DNA of 64,000 bases from Acidithiobacillus thiooxidans ATCC 19377 (GTDB taxonomy: Bacteria; Pseudomonadota; Gammaproteobacteria; Acidithiobacillales; Acidithiobacillaceae). Position numbers and translations under genes: made by a program. Below, one piece after another: positions 34,545 through 45,693 of the stretch (its first letter is position 1; each line of letters begins with the position of its first letter). Under the pieces are notes generated by a model. It was not told the DNA's origin. It saw nothing but the letters and a program-made list of their open reading frames with translations, and did no database searches. The stretch is taken from NCBI RefSeq assembly GCF_009662475.1, contig NZ_CP045571.1, positions 2,788,501-2,852,500 of the forward strand. Direction: 5' to 3'.

Positions 34545-36272
34545 ATGAACTTAAGTAGACGTGATTTCATGCAATTAATGGGCATAGCCGGTGCTGGCAG
34601 CTTCCTGACACCGGGTGCCGTGCAGTCGGCGTGGGGGTCAGATGCCGACCCTTATGAAATTCCTGATTATGGGAATGTCACCTTATTGCACATGACTGAC
34701 TCCCATGCGCAATTGCTGCCGGTATGGTGGCGTGAGCCGGATACCAACATCGGCGTAGGGCAGGTACTGAATCAGGTTCCCCATCTCTGCGGACAGTGGA
34801 TGCTGGATTATTATGGAGTAGCCACCCCCTCTTCCAGCAAATATGCCTATTCTTGCCTGGACTTCGACACCCTCGCGCACAAATACGGTAAAATCGGTGG
34901 ATACGCGCACATCGCCAGCCTGGTCAAACGTTATCGGCAACAAAGGGGAGACAAGGTGTTGCTGCTGGATGGAGGCGATACCTGGCAGGGTTCAGCGACC
35001 AGTCTCTGGACCAAGGGCGCGGATATGGTCGGTGCCCAGAATCTCCTGGGAATAAATGATTTTGTGGGTCACTGGGAATTCACTTACGGGCAGGATCAGG
35101 TGGAGCACCTGGTCAAAACTGAACTCAAGGCCAATTTTCTGGCCCAGAATATCTTCAACAACACCTGGCAGGAACTGGTTTTCAAACCCTACCATATTCA
35201 TGAGGTCAGTGGCCGTAAAATTGCCGTTATTGGACAGGCCTTTCCGTTTACCCCCATCGCCAATCCCGGTTACATGATACCTGACTGGGGGTTTGGCATT
35301 CATACCGAACATATGCAGAAAATGGTGACAGAATGCCGTGAGAAACAACACGCAGACTTGGTGGTTGTGCTCTCGCATAACGGCGCTGACGTTGACAAGA
35401 AAATGGCCGCAATGGTCAAGGGTATTGACATCATTCTGGGTGGCCATACCCATGATATTATGGGACCCAAGCCTTTCATGGTCGGCAATACGCTGATTAT
35501 CAATACCAGCACCAATGGCAAGGTATTAGCCCGTTTCGATCTGGATGTCGGCAAAGGCAAACTCAATGGCTGGCGTTTCCATTATCTGCCGGTGTTCTCC
35601 AACCTGATCAAGGAAGATCCGGAGATGGCTGACTATATCCATAAGGTCCGCAGCCCTTATCAGCAGAAATTGGCGCAACCTCTGGCTACTACCGAAAGCC
35701 TGCTTTATCGGCGTGACAACTTTAATGGCAGCTTTGACCAGTTGCTCTGTGATGCCTTACGGGAAGAAATGGATTGCGAAGTCTCTTTCTCCCCCGGTTT
35801 CCGTTGGGGCTACTGCAAGCTCCCCGGCGAAACCATCACCATGGAAGACGTCATGGGTCAGACGGCCATTACCTATCCCCAGGTTACCGTCAACACCTAC
35901 ACCGGCGAACAAATCAAGAACATCATGGAGCAGGTGGCAGATAACATCTTCAATCCGAACCCCTATTATCAGCAGGGCGGGGATATGATAAGGGTCGGGA
36001 ATATTCAGTATGATTTCAATCCCGATGAAAAAATCTATCATCGTTGCAGCAATATGCGGATTGGTGGTCAAACGATGTCTGCCAGCAAAAAATACAAAGT
36101 GGCAGGATGGGCAGCCATGCAACCTGTTGAAGGGAAACCAGTCTGGGATATTTTTTCACAGTGGCTGCAATCCAAAAAGAATGTACGGGTAGACAAGGTA
36201 GATCTGCCAGTACTCAACAAGGACATGGCAAACAACCACGGCATTGCCTTTCCCAAAACCTACAAGCTTTAA
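34545..36272 (+). CDS. soxB: SoxB, manganese-dependent thiosulfohydrolase
   Basis: A 575-residue protein with twin-arginine leader (SRRDFMQLMG) and the 5'-nucleotidase-like fold. Metal-ligand motifs are seen in order: MTDSHAQL near residue 48, DGGDTWQGS near 145, SHNGAD near 280 and GGHTHD near 300. It removes the sulfate group from SoxY-bound thiosulfate. No soxCD gene follows, so this is a truncated Sox system that leaves sulfane sulfur to other enzymes. CGGAGG lies before the ATG. Confidence 0.95.
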   Translation: MNLSRRDFMQLMGIAGAGSFLTPGAVQSAWGSDADPYEIPDYGNVTLLHMTDSHAQLLPVWWREPDTNIGVGQVLNQVPHLCGQWMLDYYGVATPSSSKYAYSCLDFDTLAHKYGKIGGYAHIASLVKRYRQQRGDKVLLLDGGDTWQGSATSLWTKGADMVGAQNLLGINDFVGHWEFTYGQDQVEHLVKTELKANFLAQNIFNNTWQELVFKPYHIHEVSGRKIAVIGQAFPFTPIANPGYMIPDWGFGIHTEHMQKMVTECREKQHADLVVVLSHNGADVDKKMAAMVKGIDIILGGHTHDIMGPKPFMVGNTLIINTSTNGKVLARFDLDVGKGKLNGWRFHYLPVFSNLIKEDPEMADYIHKVRSPYQQKLAQPLATTESLLYRRDNFNGSFDQLLCDALREEMDCEVSFSPGFRWGYCKLPGETITMEDVMGQTAITYPQVTVNTYTGEQIKNIMEQVADNIFNPNPYYQQGGDMIRVGNIQYDFNPDEKIYHRCSNMRIGGQTMSASKKYKVAGWAAMQPVEGKPVWDIFSQWLQSKKNVRVDKVDLPVLNKDMANNHGIAFPKTYKL

Positions 36273-36299
36273 CCATGTTCAGGTGACGAGCAGCATTAG

Positions 36300-36326
36300 C
36301 CAGCGGTTTTACCGCTGGTTTTTTTT
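36300..36326 (+). terminator. Terminator of the sox operon
   Basis: CCAGCGGT and ACCGCTGG form a perfect 8-bp stem with loop TTT and are followed by eight T. The remaining 170 bases to mreB hold its promoter, which I cannot place. Confidence 0.95.
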
Positions 36327-36438
36327 GTGGACAAAACAAGGTCCTGTAGCCAAATCACCCCATTTCACCAGATTTTATCTCAACCATACCTCATGCTAGA
36401 CTGCGCACTGAATTTTGCAGCCCGGAAATGATGTTTAA

Positions 36439-37536
<1,098 letters not shown>

Positions 37537-37561
37537 TCCGGCGAAACTGTAAACATTCTAC

Positions 37562-38401
37562 ATGCCAGCGTTGTTTTTCCCCCGCCGCTACCCGCCGCTC
37601 CTTCGTGTAGCGGCGTTTGTGTTGTTGAGTATTGTCATTGCGGCGCTCAGCGAAAAGCATCCCAATATGCTGAACTGGTCCGGTAATCTGACTTATCCCA
37701 TTCATTGGCTGGATCTGCAGGCCACAGAAAACTGGCGTAAAGTGAGTGAATACCTGCAAGATCGCCGCAGTTTGCTTGCTGAAAACGCGCAAATGCGGGA
37801 AAAACTCAAAACACTGGAACCAAAACTGCTGGAAAACGAGATATTACACAATGAAAACCGGCAACTGCTGGCATTACTCGACAGTTTTCCCCAGCCACCC
37901 GGGAAGATGGCTGTAGCCCAGGTCATCGCCGAAAACTTTTCTCCCGGTAGCCAGCTCATTACCGTCAATCTGGGCAGTCGCAATGGTGTTCAGGTAGGTC
38001 AGCCGGTGCTGGCCGCTGGCGGTGTGGCCGGGCAAGTCATTCACGTAGCCGATCTCAGCGCCCAGATCGCCCTGATTTCCGACCTCGACAGCAGCATCCC
38101 GGCGCAACTGGCGGGCACAAACCTTCCGCTGCTGGTTAATGGAAAGGGCAATATTCATTGGTTAAGTGTTCCCTTTCAGCCGCGCAACACCCCCCTGAAA
38201 GCAGGTGATCAATTGGTCACATCTGGACTCGGAGGGCGTTTTCCCTCTGGCCTGCATATTGGTACCATTTCCAGGGTCATTCATAATGGTGACGAACCCT
38301 TTGCGCAAATTTCAGTGCAGCCCTCAGTACCCTTGGGTCAGCTCACTACCGTACTTATCCTTCTGAACAACAACACAACATCACGGCCAAGCAAGCCATG
38401 A
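37562..38401 (+). CDS. mreC: MreC, rod-shape protein
   Basis: A 279-residue single-pass protein. A short basic N-terminus is followed by a membrane helix at about residues 15-32, a coiled coil at 58-100 with heptad-like Leu and Glu, and then the beta-rich periplasmic domain (VTSGLGGRFPSGLHIGTI). It links MreB to the wall-synthesis enzymes. It follows mreB by 25 bases and overlaps mreD by 4. Confidence 0.95.
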   Translation: MPALFFPRRYPPLLRVAAFVLLSIVIAALSEKHPNMLNWSGNLTYPIHWLDLQATENWRKVSEYLQDRRSLLAENAQMREKLKTLEPKLLENEILHNENRQLLALLDSFPQPPGKMAVAQVIAENFSPGSQLITVNLGSRNGVQVGQPVLAAGGVAGQVIHVADLSAQIALISDLDSSIPAQLAGTNLPLLVNGKGNIHWLSVPFQPRNTPLKAGDQLVTSGLGGRFPSGLHIGTISRVIHNGDEPFAQISVQPSVPLGQLTTVLILLNNNTTSRPSKP

Positions 38402-38871
38402 ATGCGGTTGCCCTGGTAATCGCCTTTTTCCTGGCCATGGCCCTGGAAACACTCCCCTCTGGCCCTGTTTATGGCATGATCCATCCGGATTTTGTAGCCC
38501 TGCTTCTGCTTTACTGGTCGATCCGTAGCGGCTCCGAACTCAGCTATACGGTGGTATGGCTCATTGGATTGCTTCAGGATATGGTTATGGGTAATGTGCC
38601 CGGTGGACAGGCTGTTGCCGATGTTCTCATGATTTATGCGCTGGTCAATGGTCTGGTCAGGGTACGCCACCTATCCGTTTGGGAACAATTGGTTTTCATA
38701 TTTATGCTGCTGTTCGCCCATCGACTGATCGTCTGGTCCTGGCAACTATGGTCCGGGCCAGTGAGCTGGCATTTCAGCCTGCTCCTCAGCCCGTTGATGG
38801 GGGCCTTACTATGGCCCCTGTTTACCTATTTGCTGGATTATCTGCGCCATCATTTGCAGGCATCGCCATGA
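38398..38871 (+). CDS. mreD: MreD, rod-shape membrane protein
   Basis: A 157-residue protein of about five hydrophobic segments, with the family pattern GMIHPDFVALLLLYWSIR near residues 25-42 and GLLQDMVMG near 59. The ATG overlaps the mreC stop and its own stop overlaps the rodA ATG, so the genes are translated as a chain. Confidence 0.93.
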   Translation: MNAVALVIAFFLAMALETLPSGPVYGMIHPDFVALLLLYWSIRSGSELSYTVVWLIGLLQDMVMGNVPGGQAVADVLMIYALVNGLVRVRHLSVWEQLVFIFMLLFAHRLIVWSWQLWSGPVSWHFSLLLSPLMGALLWPLFTYLLDYLRHHLQASP

Positions 38872-39962
38872 ACCGGACACAGCGCCTGTTTCGTCCATTG
38901 CAAAAACTGGATCCAGCCCTGTTGACCGGTGTTGTCATTCTGATGGGCATCAGTTTGGCCGTGCTTTACAGCGGCAGCCAGGAAAGTCTGCGCGTAGTTT
39001 TCGCCCAGTTATTCCACTTTGCTATCGGATTTATTGTGCTGATCGCCATTGCTAACACTCCGCCGGAACGCATTCGCGCCTGGGCCCCGGCACTTTATGG
39101 CATCGGCGTTATCCTCCTGGCACTGACCCTGGTCGCTGGCAAAACAAGCCTCGGAGCCCGACGCTGGTTAGGTGCCGGACCCGTCACTTTCCAGCCCTCG
39201 GAACTCATGAAACTGGCTTTACCGCTACTGATGGCCTACTACTACTCCCAGCAGGAAAACGTGCGCCATTGGCGTGCCGCAATTACCGGATTGATACTGA
39301 TCGCCATCCCCTTTCTGTTGATTGCCAAGGAGCCAGATCTGGGTACCGCCGCCCAAATTGGTGCCGCTGGCATTTTCATGATGTGGCTGGCTGGCGTGCG
39401 ACGGCGCTGGTTTATTGGACTACTCATCATTGTCGCAGTCAGTGGACCCGTCATGTGGCATTTTCTGCACGGTTATCAAAAGGAGCGCATTCTGACTTTC
39501 CTTGACCCTCAACGCGACCCTTTGGGAGCGGGATATCACATCATTCAGAGCATGATTGCTGTTGGCTCCGGGGGGTTTTGGGGAAAGGGCTGGTTTAACG
39601 GTACCCAGGTGAATCTCGACTTTTTGCCCGAAGCACAAACAGATTTTGTTTTTGCTGGTTTTGCTGAAGAATTCGGTCTTTTTGGTGTACTCATTCTAAT
39701 TGCCACTTACCTCCTGATTGTCCTGCGCGGACTGGTCATCGCCTTTGAAAGCCGGGATGCTTTTGGCCGTTTGATTGCCGGCACCCTGAGTCTGACATTT
39801 TTTCTGTATATTTTTATCAACATGGGTATGACCACGGGGATTTTACCCGTAGTCGGAGTGCCGCTGCCCCTCATCAGCTATGGCGGTACGGCCATGCTGA
39901 CTTTCATGATCGGATTGGGGATTCTGATGTCAGTGCACGCCCATCCACGAACCCATGAATAG
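38868..39962 (+). CDS. rodA: RodA, SEDS-family peptidoglycan polymerase
   Basis: A 364-residue membrane protein with ten hydrophobic segments. The SEDS signatures include RWLGAGPVTFQPSELMKL near residue 100, KEPDLGTA near 150 and GVPLPLISYGGTAML near 338. It polymerises glycan strands for side-wall growth. In most relatives the gene for PBP2 (mrdA) sits between mreD and rodA; here rodA overlaps mreD directly and no PBP2 gene lies in the window. Confidence 0.95.
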   Translation: MNRTQRLFRPLQKLDPALLTGVVILMGISLAVLYSGSQESLRVVFAQLFHFAIGFIVLIAIANTPPERIRAWAPALYGIGVILLALTLVAGKTSLGARRWLGAGPVTFQPSELMKLALPLLMAYYYSQQENVRHWRAAITGLILIAIPFLLIAKEPDLGTAAQIGAAGIFMMWLAGVRRRWFIGLLIIVAVSGPVMWHFLHGYQKERILTFLDPQRDPLGAGYHIIQSMIAVGSGGFWGKGWFNGTQVNLDFLPEAQTDFVFAGFAEEFGLFGVLILIATYLLIVLRGLVIAFESRDAFGRLIAGTLSLTFFLYIFINMGMTTGILPVVGVPLPLISYGGTAMLTFMIGLGILMSVHAHPRTHE

Positions 39963-40108
39963 CCCTGCAAGCGGTGTTGGGCCGGGAAGCTTTGCCGCGA
40001 CTTTGGCCCGCTTAGCATACAAACATAGCTTTCTTGACGGACATCATTATAATTCTTCGGATACCATCAAGATTACACTCCAATTAAACACTCCGTATTG
40101 AGGCCCTG

Positions 40109-41275
40109 ATGATTTCCCGCCCCTCCCTAATAAGTAAAATATTTCTTGTTTTTTTCGGGCTGCTTTTTGCCAGCACCGCCTTTGCCGTCGTGCCGACCCC
40201 AAGACTGCCCACACCTCCAGCACCCGCCCTGCCGTCCGTCGTCAGTTATGTACTGATGGATTATGACACGGGTCAGATTATTGCGGCGAAAAGTGAAAAC
40301 CTGCGCCGCGCACCGGCCAGTCTCACCAAGCTGATGACGGCCTATCTGACCTATCAGGCCATCCACAATGGCACCCTCAATCTCAATGAAAACATTCAAA
40401 TATCCAACACAGCCTGGAAAACTGGTGGTTCCAGCATGTTCATCCAGCCCGGTCTGGCGGTCAATATTGACCAACTCCTACATGGGCTACTGATTGATTC
40501 GGGCAACGATGCCGCCGTGGCATTGGCCGAAACCGTAGCAGGAAGCCGGTCCGGCTTTGTAACCCTGATGAATGAAACGGCAGCACAACTGGGACTGCAT
40601 AATACCCATTACAACAATGTTGATGGTTTACCGGATGACAACCTGTATACCACTGCTCTGGATGTAGCGCGGCTATCCCGGACACTGATTCAGCAATACC
40701 CCCAAGTCATTCAAATTACGAAACAAAAATCCTATACCTACAACAAAATCACCCAACGGAGCTGGAATCCTGTATTGTTTCGGGATCCCAGCGTGGATGG
40801 CCTTAAAACAGGACTGACAGATGCCTCCGGCTATTGCATTGACGCTACCGCTCAGCGCAATGGTCGGCGCCTGATCGCCGTAGTGATGGGTGGACCCAAC
40901 TGGGCTGGCAGTACCAATGCCGTAGAAGCACTGTTGGACTACGGTTACCGTTTTTTTGTGAATCATCCGGTGTACCAGTCAGGCCAGCAGGTTGGTAAAA
41001 TCACGCGGAACGACTTCTCTCCCATGCATGTTCCCGTAGGTGTCACCCAAAAGGTCACTGTCACCGTACCCAAGGGACATTTTTCTGATTTGCAGCGCGT
41101 TGTCGAACTCAATCCGAATTTGCAGGCCCCTCTGAAAAAAGGTACGGTCGTGGGAACATTGGTTTTCCAGCTTGACGGTAAAACACTTAAAACAGTCCCG
41201 GTGGTCAGCATGGTTTCTGCAGAGAAGGCTGGCTGGTTATCGCGGATGTTCCACAAAATCGGTGACGCGCTCTGA
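40109..41275 (+). CDS. dacA: D-alanyl-D-alanine carboxypeptidase (PBP5/6 family)
   Basis: A 388-residue exported enzyme. The signal peptide ends near residue 26. Catalytic Ser71 and Lys74 are in SLTK, Ser131 in SGN, and KTG near residue 234. A C-terminal beta domain and an amphipathic end (SRMFHKIGDAL) anchor it to the membrane. It trims the terminal D-Ala from pentapeptides. The 146-base gap upstream shows no strong signal. Confidence 0.95.
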   Translation: MISRPSLISKIFLVFFGLLFASTAFAVVPTPRLPTPPAPALPSVVSYVLMDYDTGQIIAAKSENLRRAPASLTKLMTAYLTYQAIHNGTLNLNENIQISNTAWKTGGSSMFIQPGLAVNIDQLLHGLLIDSGNDAAVALAETVAGSRSGFVTLMNETAAQLGLHNTHYNNVDGLPDDNLYTTALDVARLSRTLIQQYPQVIQITKQKSYTYNKITQRSWNPVLFRDPSVDGLKTGLTDASGYCIDATAQRNGRRLIAVVMGGPNWAGSTNAVEALLDYGYRFFVNHPVYQSGQQVGKITRNDFSPMHVPVGVTQKVTVTVPKGHFSDLQRVVELNPNLQAPLKKGTVVGTLVFQLDGKTLKTVPVVSMVSAEKAGWLSRMFHKIGDAL

Positions 41276-41294
41276 AACAGAATAAGGGGCTTGC

Positions 41295-41561
41295 ATGAAG
41301 ACAGAAACCCGGCAAGCAGATGACTTTCCCCATCTGCATCATGTCAAGGTAATTGGGCAGCATGCTGATCTGCTGGGTGCAGTGCGCGAAGCCGTAGAGC
41401 CCCATGCCCCCGATTTACCGGAAAGCGCTTTTGCCCTGCGCGCCAGCAGTCAGGGACAGTACCTTTCGGTAACGATCTCTTTGGAAATACAAAATGAAGC
41501 CCAGCTTCTGAATATTTATACGGCGGTAAAAGCCGTGGACGGAGTCATCCTCTGCTTATGA
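41295..41561 (+). CDS. ybeD: YbeD/DUF493 family protein
   Basis: An 88-residue small alpha/beta protein. FPHLHHVKVIGQH in the N-terminal part and the closing VDGVILCL are typical of this family, which almost always lies between dacA and lipB in proteobacteria. Proposed to be a regulator; the function is not settled. Its stop overlaps the lipB ATG. Confidence 0.9.
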   Translation: MKTETRQADDFPHLHHVKVIGQHADLLGAVREAVEPHAPDLPESAFALRASSQGQYLSVTISLEIQNEAQLLNIYTAVKAVDGVILCL

Positions 41562-42199
41562 ATACTTCCCCCATACTGGTGCGCTGCTGGCCCGGAATCC
41601 TGCCCTACTTCACCGTGCTGGATGCCATGCGCGAATTCACTACCCAGCGCGATGCGGAAACGCCTGATCAAATGTGGCTGCTCCAGCATCCGCCGGTATT
41701 TACGCTCGGCCGCAATGCCGATGCCGCCGATGTTCTGGATCCTGGCTCCATACCGGTCATCCGCAGTGACCGGGGGGGAAAGGTGACCTACCATGGCCCC
41801 GGGCAATGGATTGTTTACCTGATGATTGATTTACCCCGAATGGGTATTAATGTGCGGCAACTCACCAGCATGATGGAACAGTCTGTTATTCAAATCCTGG
41901 CAGATCATGGGGTAAATGCCCATGCCCGTCGGGATGCTCCCGGCGTTTATGTGGGCGAGGCGAAAATCGCCTCTTTGGGGCTGCGCGTCCAGCGCGGGCG
42001 TAGCTACCATGGTTTAAGCCTGAATACTGACATGGATTTATCTCCTTTTCAGCGCATTCATCCTTGCGGAATGCCCCAACTCACCGTCACTCAGATCCAC
42101 GATCTCTGTCCCGACTGGCCCAGTCGTGACGTTGCCGAAGCGTTGATGAACGCGCTTTCCGATCAGCTGCAGCGGCCTCTACAAAAAGGAGGTGCCTGA
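41558..42199 (+). CDS. lipB: LipB, octanoyl transferase
   Basis: The 213 residues have [13 protein letters not shown] near 68-80, KIASLGLRV with the catalytic lysine near 135, and HPCGMP with the catalytic cysteine near 170. It moves octanoate from acyl carrier protein to dehydrogenase E2 domains and GcvH, the first step of the ordinary lipoate pathway, followed by LipA encoded 2 bases later. Confidence 0.96.
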   Translation: MNTSPILVRCWPGILPYFTVLDAMREFTTQRDAETPDQMWLLQHPPVFTLGRNADAADVLDPGSIPVIRSDRGGKVTYHGPGQWIVYLMIDLPRMGINVRQLTSMMEQSVIQILADHGVNAHARRDAPGVYVGEAKIASLGLRVQRGRSYHGLSLNTDMDLSPFQRIHPCGMPQLTVTQIHDLCPDWPSRDVAEALMNALSDQLQRPLQKGGA

Positions 42200-42201
42200 T
42201 C

Positions 42202-43158
42202 ATGGAAACCCGCACAGACAACAAAACCGGAAGAGGCGCTGAAAAAACAGCCCGCAATCCTATTCCAATCCCCATCATTCCCGTAGAAACGCCGAGAGTG
42301 CCTAAACCGCAATGGTTGAGAGTGCGCTCTCCTTTGTCTCCGGAAGTCGACCGGCTCAAGAAAATTCTGCGCGCAGCGGATCTGCATACCGTTTGTGAGG
42401 AGGCTTCGTGCCCCAATCTGGGTGAATGCTTCGGCGGCGGAACGGCCACCTTCATGATTCTGGGCGATGTATGCACACGTCGCTGCCCGTTTTGTGATGT
42501 GGCTCACGGCCGCCCCAAGCCCCCTGATTCGGCAGAACCGCTGCACCTTGCCCAGACCGTCGCAACGATGGGACTGCGTTTCGTGGTCATCACCTCCGTA
42601 GATCGGGATGATCTAAGAGATGGCGGTGCCCAGCATTTCTCACAGGTAATCAGTGCGTTACGTGATCATTGCCCGGACCTCCACATAGAAATTCTGGTGC
42701 CCGACTTTCGTGGACGCGTCGATAAAGCCCTGACGGCGCTCCGCAATACTCCCCCAGATGTATTCAATCACAACCTCGAAACTGTGCCTCGCCTTTATTT
42801 ACAGGCCCGTCCCGGTGCCGATTATCGACATTCCCTTAATTTACTTGCGGCCTTCAAGGCAGAACATCCAGATATTCCCAGCAAATCAGGGCTGATGCTT
42901 GGGCTCGGGGAAGAGCTGGATGAAATTCGAGAGGTCATGCAGGACCTTCGACAGGCGGGTTGCGAGTTGCTGACCTTGGGACAGTATTTATCTCCTTCCC
43001 GTCACCACTTGCCTGTAGCCCGCTTCGTGCCCCCGGATGAATTTGAAATCTTGCGCCTGGATGGACTGGCCATGGGCTTCCGTCATGTCGCCAGTGGCCC
43101 GCTGGTACGCTCTTCCTACCATGCCGAACGCAGTTTTCATGAAATGACCGAAGACTGA
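42202..43158 (+). CDS. lipA: LipA, lipoyl synthase
   Basis: The 318 residues have the auxiliary cluster [12 protein letters not shown] near 67-78, the radical SAM cluster CTRRCPFC near 93-100, and the closing RSSYHAE near 307, all diagnostic. It inserts both sulfurs into octanoyl groups. AAAGGAGGT lies before the ATG. It is unrelated in layout to the LipS1/LipS2 pair of the sHdr operon, so the cell has two lipoyl synthases. Confidence 0.97.
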   Translation: METRTDNKTGRGAEKTARNPIPIPIIPVETPRVPKPQWLRVRSPLSPEVDRLKKILRAADLHTVCEEASCPNLGECFGGGTATFMILGDVCTRRCPFCDVAHGRPKPPDSAEPLHLAQTVATMGLRFVVITSVDRDDLRDGGAQHFSQVISALRDHCPDLHIEILVPDFRGRVDKALTALRNTPPDVFNHNLETVPRLYLQARPGADYRHSLNLLAAFKAEHPDIPSKSGLMLGLGEELDEIREVMQDLRQAGCELLTLGQYLSPSRHHLPVARFVPPDEFEILRLDGLAMGFRHVASGPLVRSSYHAERSFHEMTED

Positions 43159-43170
43159 CCGGAAGTTTTC

Positions 43171-43971
43171 ATGCTACTGCGTTACACCACGGTACTGACG
43201 CTGGCATCGGCGCTACTCCAACCCCCGGGAGTATTGTTCCTGTTGGCGATGCTAGGCTGGCTGGGTGAGGTGCTGGGCTGGCGATACTGGGGACGGACGC
43301 TGATTATTCTGGCGCTGGGCATTTTATACTTTTTTTCAACCGCAATCGGTGCCCGGTTGCTGCTCATGCCTCTGGAAAACCGCTACCCACCCCTAAACCA
43401 GCCATTAACGGGAGCAGAGCACCCAGGAGCCATTGTCGTACTGGGTGGTGGTGAAGTCATGGATTCTCCCCATTCCCGCCTGGAAACCGCCAATGCCCGC
43501 ACTTTGGTACGGCTCATGGCAGCGGCGCGACTCGCCAGACAAACGCAGCTACCGGTGGTCCCCAGTGGCGGGGCGCCACGTTTCGGAGTCGCTGCGGAAG
43601 CCACGACCATGGCACACATTCTCCGCCAGGATTTTCATGTTACCAGTCCAATATGGCCGGAAACCCACTCCTACAATACGGCGGCCAACGCCGCCGACTC
43701 CAGGACCTTGCTGGCAAAGCATCATATCCAAAAAATATATCTGGTGACTTCAGCCCTGCACATGCCCCGGGCTGTCGCCTGGTTTCGTTTGTCTCATCTG
43801 GAAGTAATCCCTGTACCCACCGACTATCGGCTGAATCAGGTCCGGGAACTGAAGCTGGATAGCTGGCTACCACGTGCCATTTTCATGGAAATCAGCAGTG
43901 AGGCCTGCCATGAATACCTTGGCCTGCTCTGGCTTTGGCTGCAAGAACAGGGCCTCGATAACGGCAAGTAA
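43171..43971 (+). CDS. ElyC/SanA/YdcF-like DUF218 membrane protein
   Basis: The 266 residues have two hydrophobic segments in the first 65 residues and then the DUF218 domain with AIVVLGGGEV near 89-98, SGGAPRFG near 131 and ETHSYNTAANA near 162-172. Relatives such as ElyC affect envelope biogenesis and peptidoglycan or lipid-carrier metabolism. It lies 12 bases after lipA and ends the operon, facing the L,D-transpeptidase gene. Confidence 0.88.
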   Translation: MLLRYTTVLTLASALLQPPGVLFLLAMLGWLGEVLGWRYWGRTLIILALGILYFFSTAIGARLLLMPLENRYPPLNQPLTGAEHPGAIVVLGGGEVMDSPHSRLETANARTLVRLMAAARLARQTQLPVVPSGGAPRFGVAAEATTMAHILRQDFHVTSPIWPETHSYNTAANAADSRTLLAKHHIQKIYLVTSALHMPRAVAWFRLSHLEVIPVPTDYRLNQVRELKLDSWLPRAIFMEISSEACHEYLGLLWLWLQEQGLDNGK

Positions 43972-43982
43972 TATTCACGAAA

Positions 43983-45074
43983 TTACTGGTCTTTGCTATC
44001 CGGGAGACTCACTTGCACATGCAAATGTTCGCGATCACTGGGCTTGGCCAGCTGCAACGGCGCCGGTACTGCTGCGCCATTGGCTGAAGGCCCATAAGGC
44101 GCATAAGCATAAGGCCTGGCTGGTAAGGCCGCAGCCAGGGTCTGATAACTGGGCGAATTCACACCGATGGGCAGGGCGACGGTGTTGTGCTCGCCGACAA
44201 TACGCCGCACCTTACTCCAGTCAATCGCCTCCTGAATATGATTTTCCGCCATGAAATCCTTGATACGCATGACTGCTCGCTGCAGCTCAGGAACGCCCTT
44301 GTGATAAGCATGCATAGGTTTGTAGGACTGCAAATAGACTTCGCCATCGTGCACGCCTACCAGATTAGGCATATCTATAATCCGCACCGGGGTTCCGACC
44401 GGAACCATCGGAAACAGTTGTGCGACATTCTCAGGGAACATCTGAAAACAGCCCTGGCTGGCGCGCATACCCACACCCCAGGGATGATAGGTGCCATGAA
44501 TAAATATTCCTGAAAGGCCCGTTTCCATGGCCAGCTCACCCATCGGATTTTCCGGTCCAGGCGGCCAATACCAGGGAATATCCATGTGGAATTTTGTCTT
44601 GAACCAGGAATGAATATTTTTGGGAACATTCCAGGCTGGCATTTTGAACTTGGCAATAATCTGGGTCGTAGTCAGATTCTCTTTCCAACCAGGCAGAAAC
44701 ACCCCTACCGGATAGGTGTACACCACATGATCATTATTCGGGAAAAAGTAAATGCGCCGCGCCGGAATATCCACCACAATTCCGGTCCAGGGCTTGGGCG
44801 GCAATATATACTGGGCGGGAATGACCACCTTACTTGCCTGCCCCGGCAACCATGGATTCACTCCGGGATTGGCTTTGGTAACCTGATTGTAGCCCAGATC
44901 GTAAAACCGGCCGATATCCAGAAGGGTATCGTCTCGATGCGTAGTGACTGCATGCAATGTACCCACCACATTGCCGTGCTCCGGTAAGGCAAACACGCTC
45001 GCCTGAGCGACGCCAACACCCAAAGCACTCAGTGCAGCAGTTAACAGCCAGATACCCCATTGTTTTTGCTTCAT
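43983..45074 (-). CDS. L,D-transpeptidase (YkuD family) with LysM domain
   Basis: The protein has 363 residues from the ATG at 45074 (AGGAAGG just before). A signal peptide of about 25 residues, a LysM-like segment near 45-90 (TLLDIGRFYDLGYNQV), then a YkuD domain. The catalytic region reads HGTYHPWGVGMRASQGCFQM; the cysteine is present, but the usual S/THGC(I/V)R is changed to SQGCFQ. It cross-links peptidoglycan or attaches lipoproteins in the periplasm. A low-complexity Ala/Pro stretch lies near the C-terminus. Confidence 0.9.
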   Translation of the reverse strand: MKQKQWGIWLLTAALSALGVGVAQASVFALPEHGNVVGTLHAVTTHRDDTLLDIGRFYDLGYNQVTKANPGVNPWLPGQASKVVIPAQYILPPKPWTGIVVDIPARRIYFFPNNDHVVYTYPVGVFLPGWKENLTTTQIIAKFKMPAWNVPKNIHSWFKTKFHMDIPWYWPPGPENPMGELAMETGLSGIFIHGTYHPWGVGMRASQGCFQMFPENVAQLFPMVPVGTPVRIIDMPNLVGVHDGEVYLQSYKPMHAYHKGVPELQRAVMRIKDFMAENHIQEAIDWSKVRRIVGEHNTVALPIGVNSPSYQTLAAALPARPYAYAPYGPSANGAAVPAPLQLAKPSDREHLHVQVSLPDSKDQ

Positions 45075-45181
45075 TAGCCTTCCTGTTTGCGGCAAATACC
45101 ATTAAGATGCCCAGCCAATCCAAAGGATTGTTGGCAGCATTTTATCTAACGGTCATAATCATAAGGGAAAAGGAGGCCTTT

Positions 45182-45613
45182 GTGGAATCACCTCATCTGA
45201 TATTTTTAAAAAATGTAGCGCAGGGAACACCGGCAAACTCACCAGAAATCCGTGATGCCCTCCATCGCCTCGACCATATGCTCACCGATCTGGCCAGCGA
45301 CCTGCAGATCCCTTTCATGGGACCGTACGTGGGTTTGCGCCACGCACCGGAACAGCATTTGCTCAGCGTTGCGGAACATCGCTGGTCCCAAGCTGATTCC
45401 TATTGGGGCGCAGCCATCTGCAGCCATCATCCTGTTTACGGCTTGCGGGCAGAATGGACGCTGGCCACGGTCAGTCGCGAAAGATTGCCCATTGTCGTCC
45501 AGGCCTTGCCCAGCTTTTTTACCGGCTACGCAGCCATTGCCGCTCAATCTGCTGAGCCTTCGCGCCCGAGCGTGTCCCGGTTGAAATCCCTCGCTGAACT
45601 GTTTGCACATTGA
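45182..45613 (+). CDS. Unknown 143-residue protein
   Basis: The start is GTG at 45182, 5 bases after AGGAGG; longer readings lack a ribosome site. It is a soluble protein without signal peptide or known motif. The region VGLRHAPEQHLLSVAEHRWSQ is rich in His and aromatic residues. It is divergent from the L,D-transpeptidase gene and 80 bases before the TPR gene. The function is unknown. Confidence 0.65.
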   Translation: MESPHLIFLKNVAQGTPANSPEIRDALHRLDHMLTDLASDLQIPFMGPYVGLRHAPEQHLLSVAEHRWSQADSYWGAAICSHHPVYGLRAEWTLATVSRERLPIVVQALPSFFTGYAAIAAQSAEPSRPSVSRLKSLAELFAH

Positions 45614-45693
45614 CAGAACATTTAAAACGCCTATTTACGAGGCCATGAGTCAATTGCCGCAAAAATGCGCTTAACCGGAACTGAGCTTCGAGT

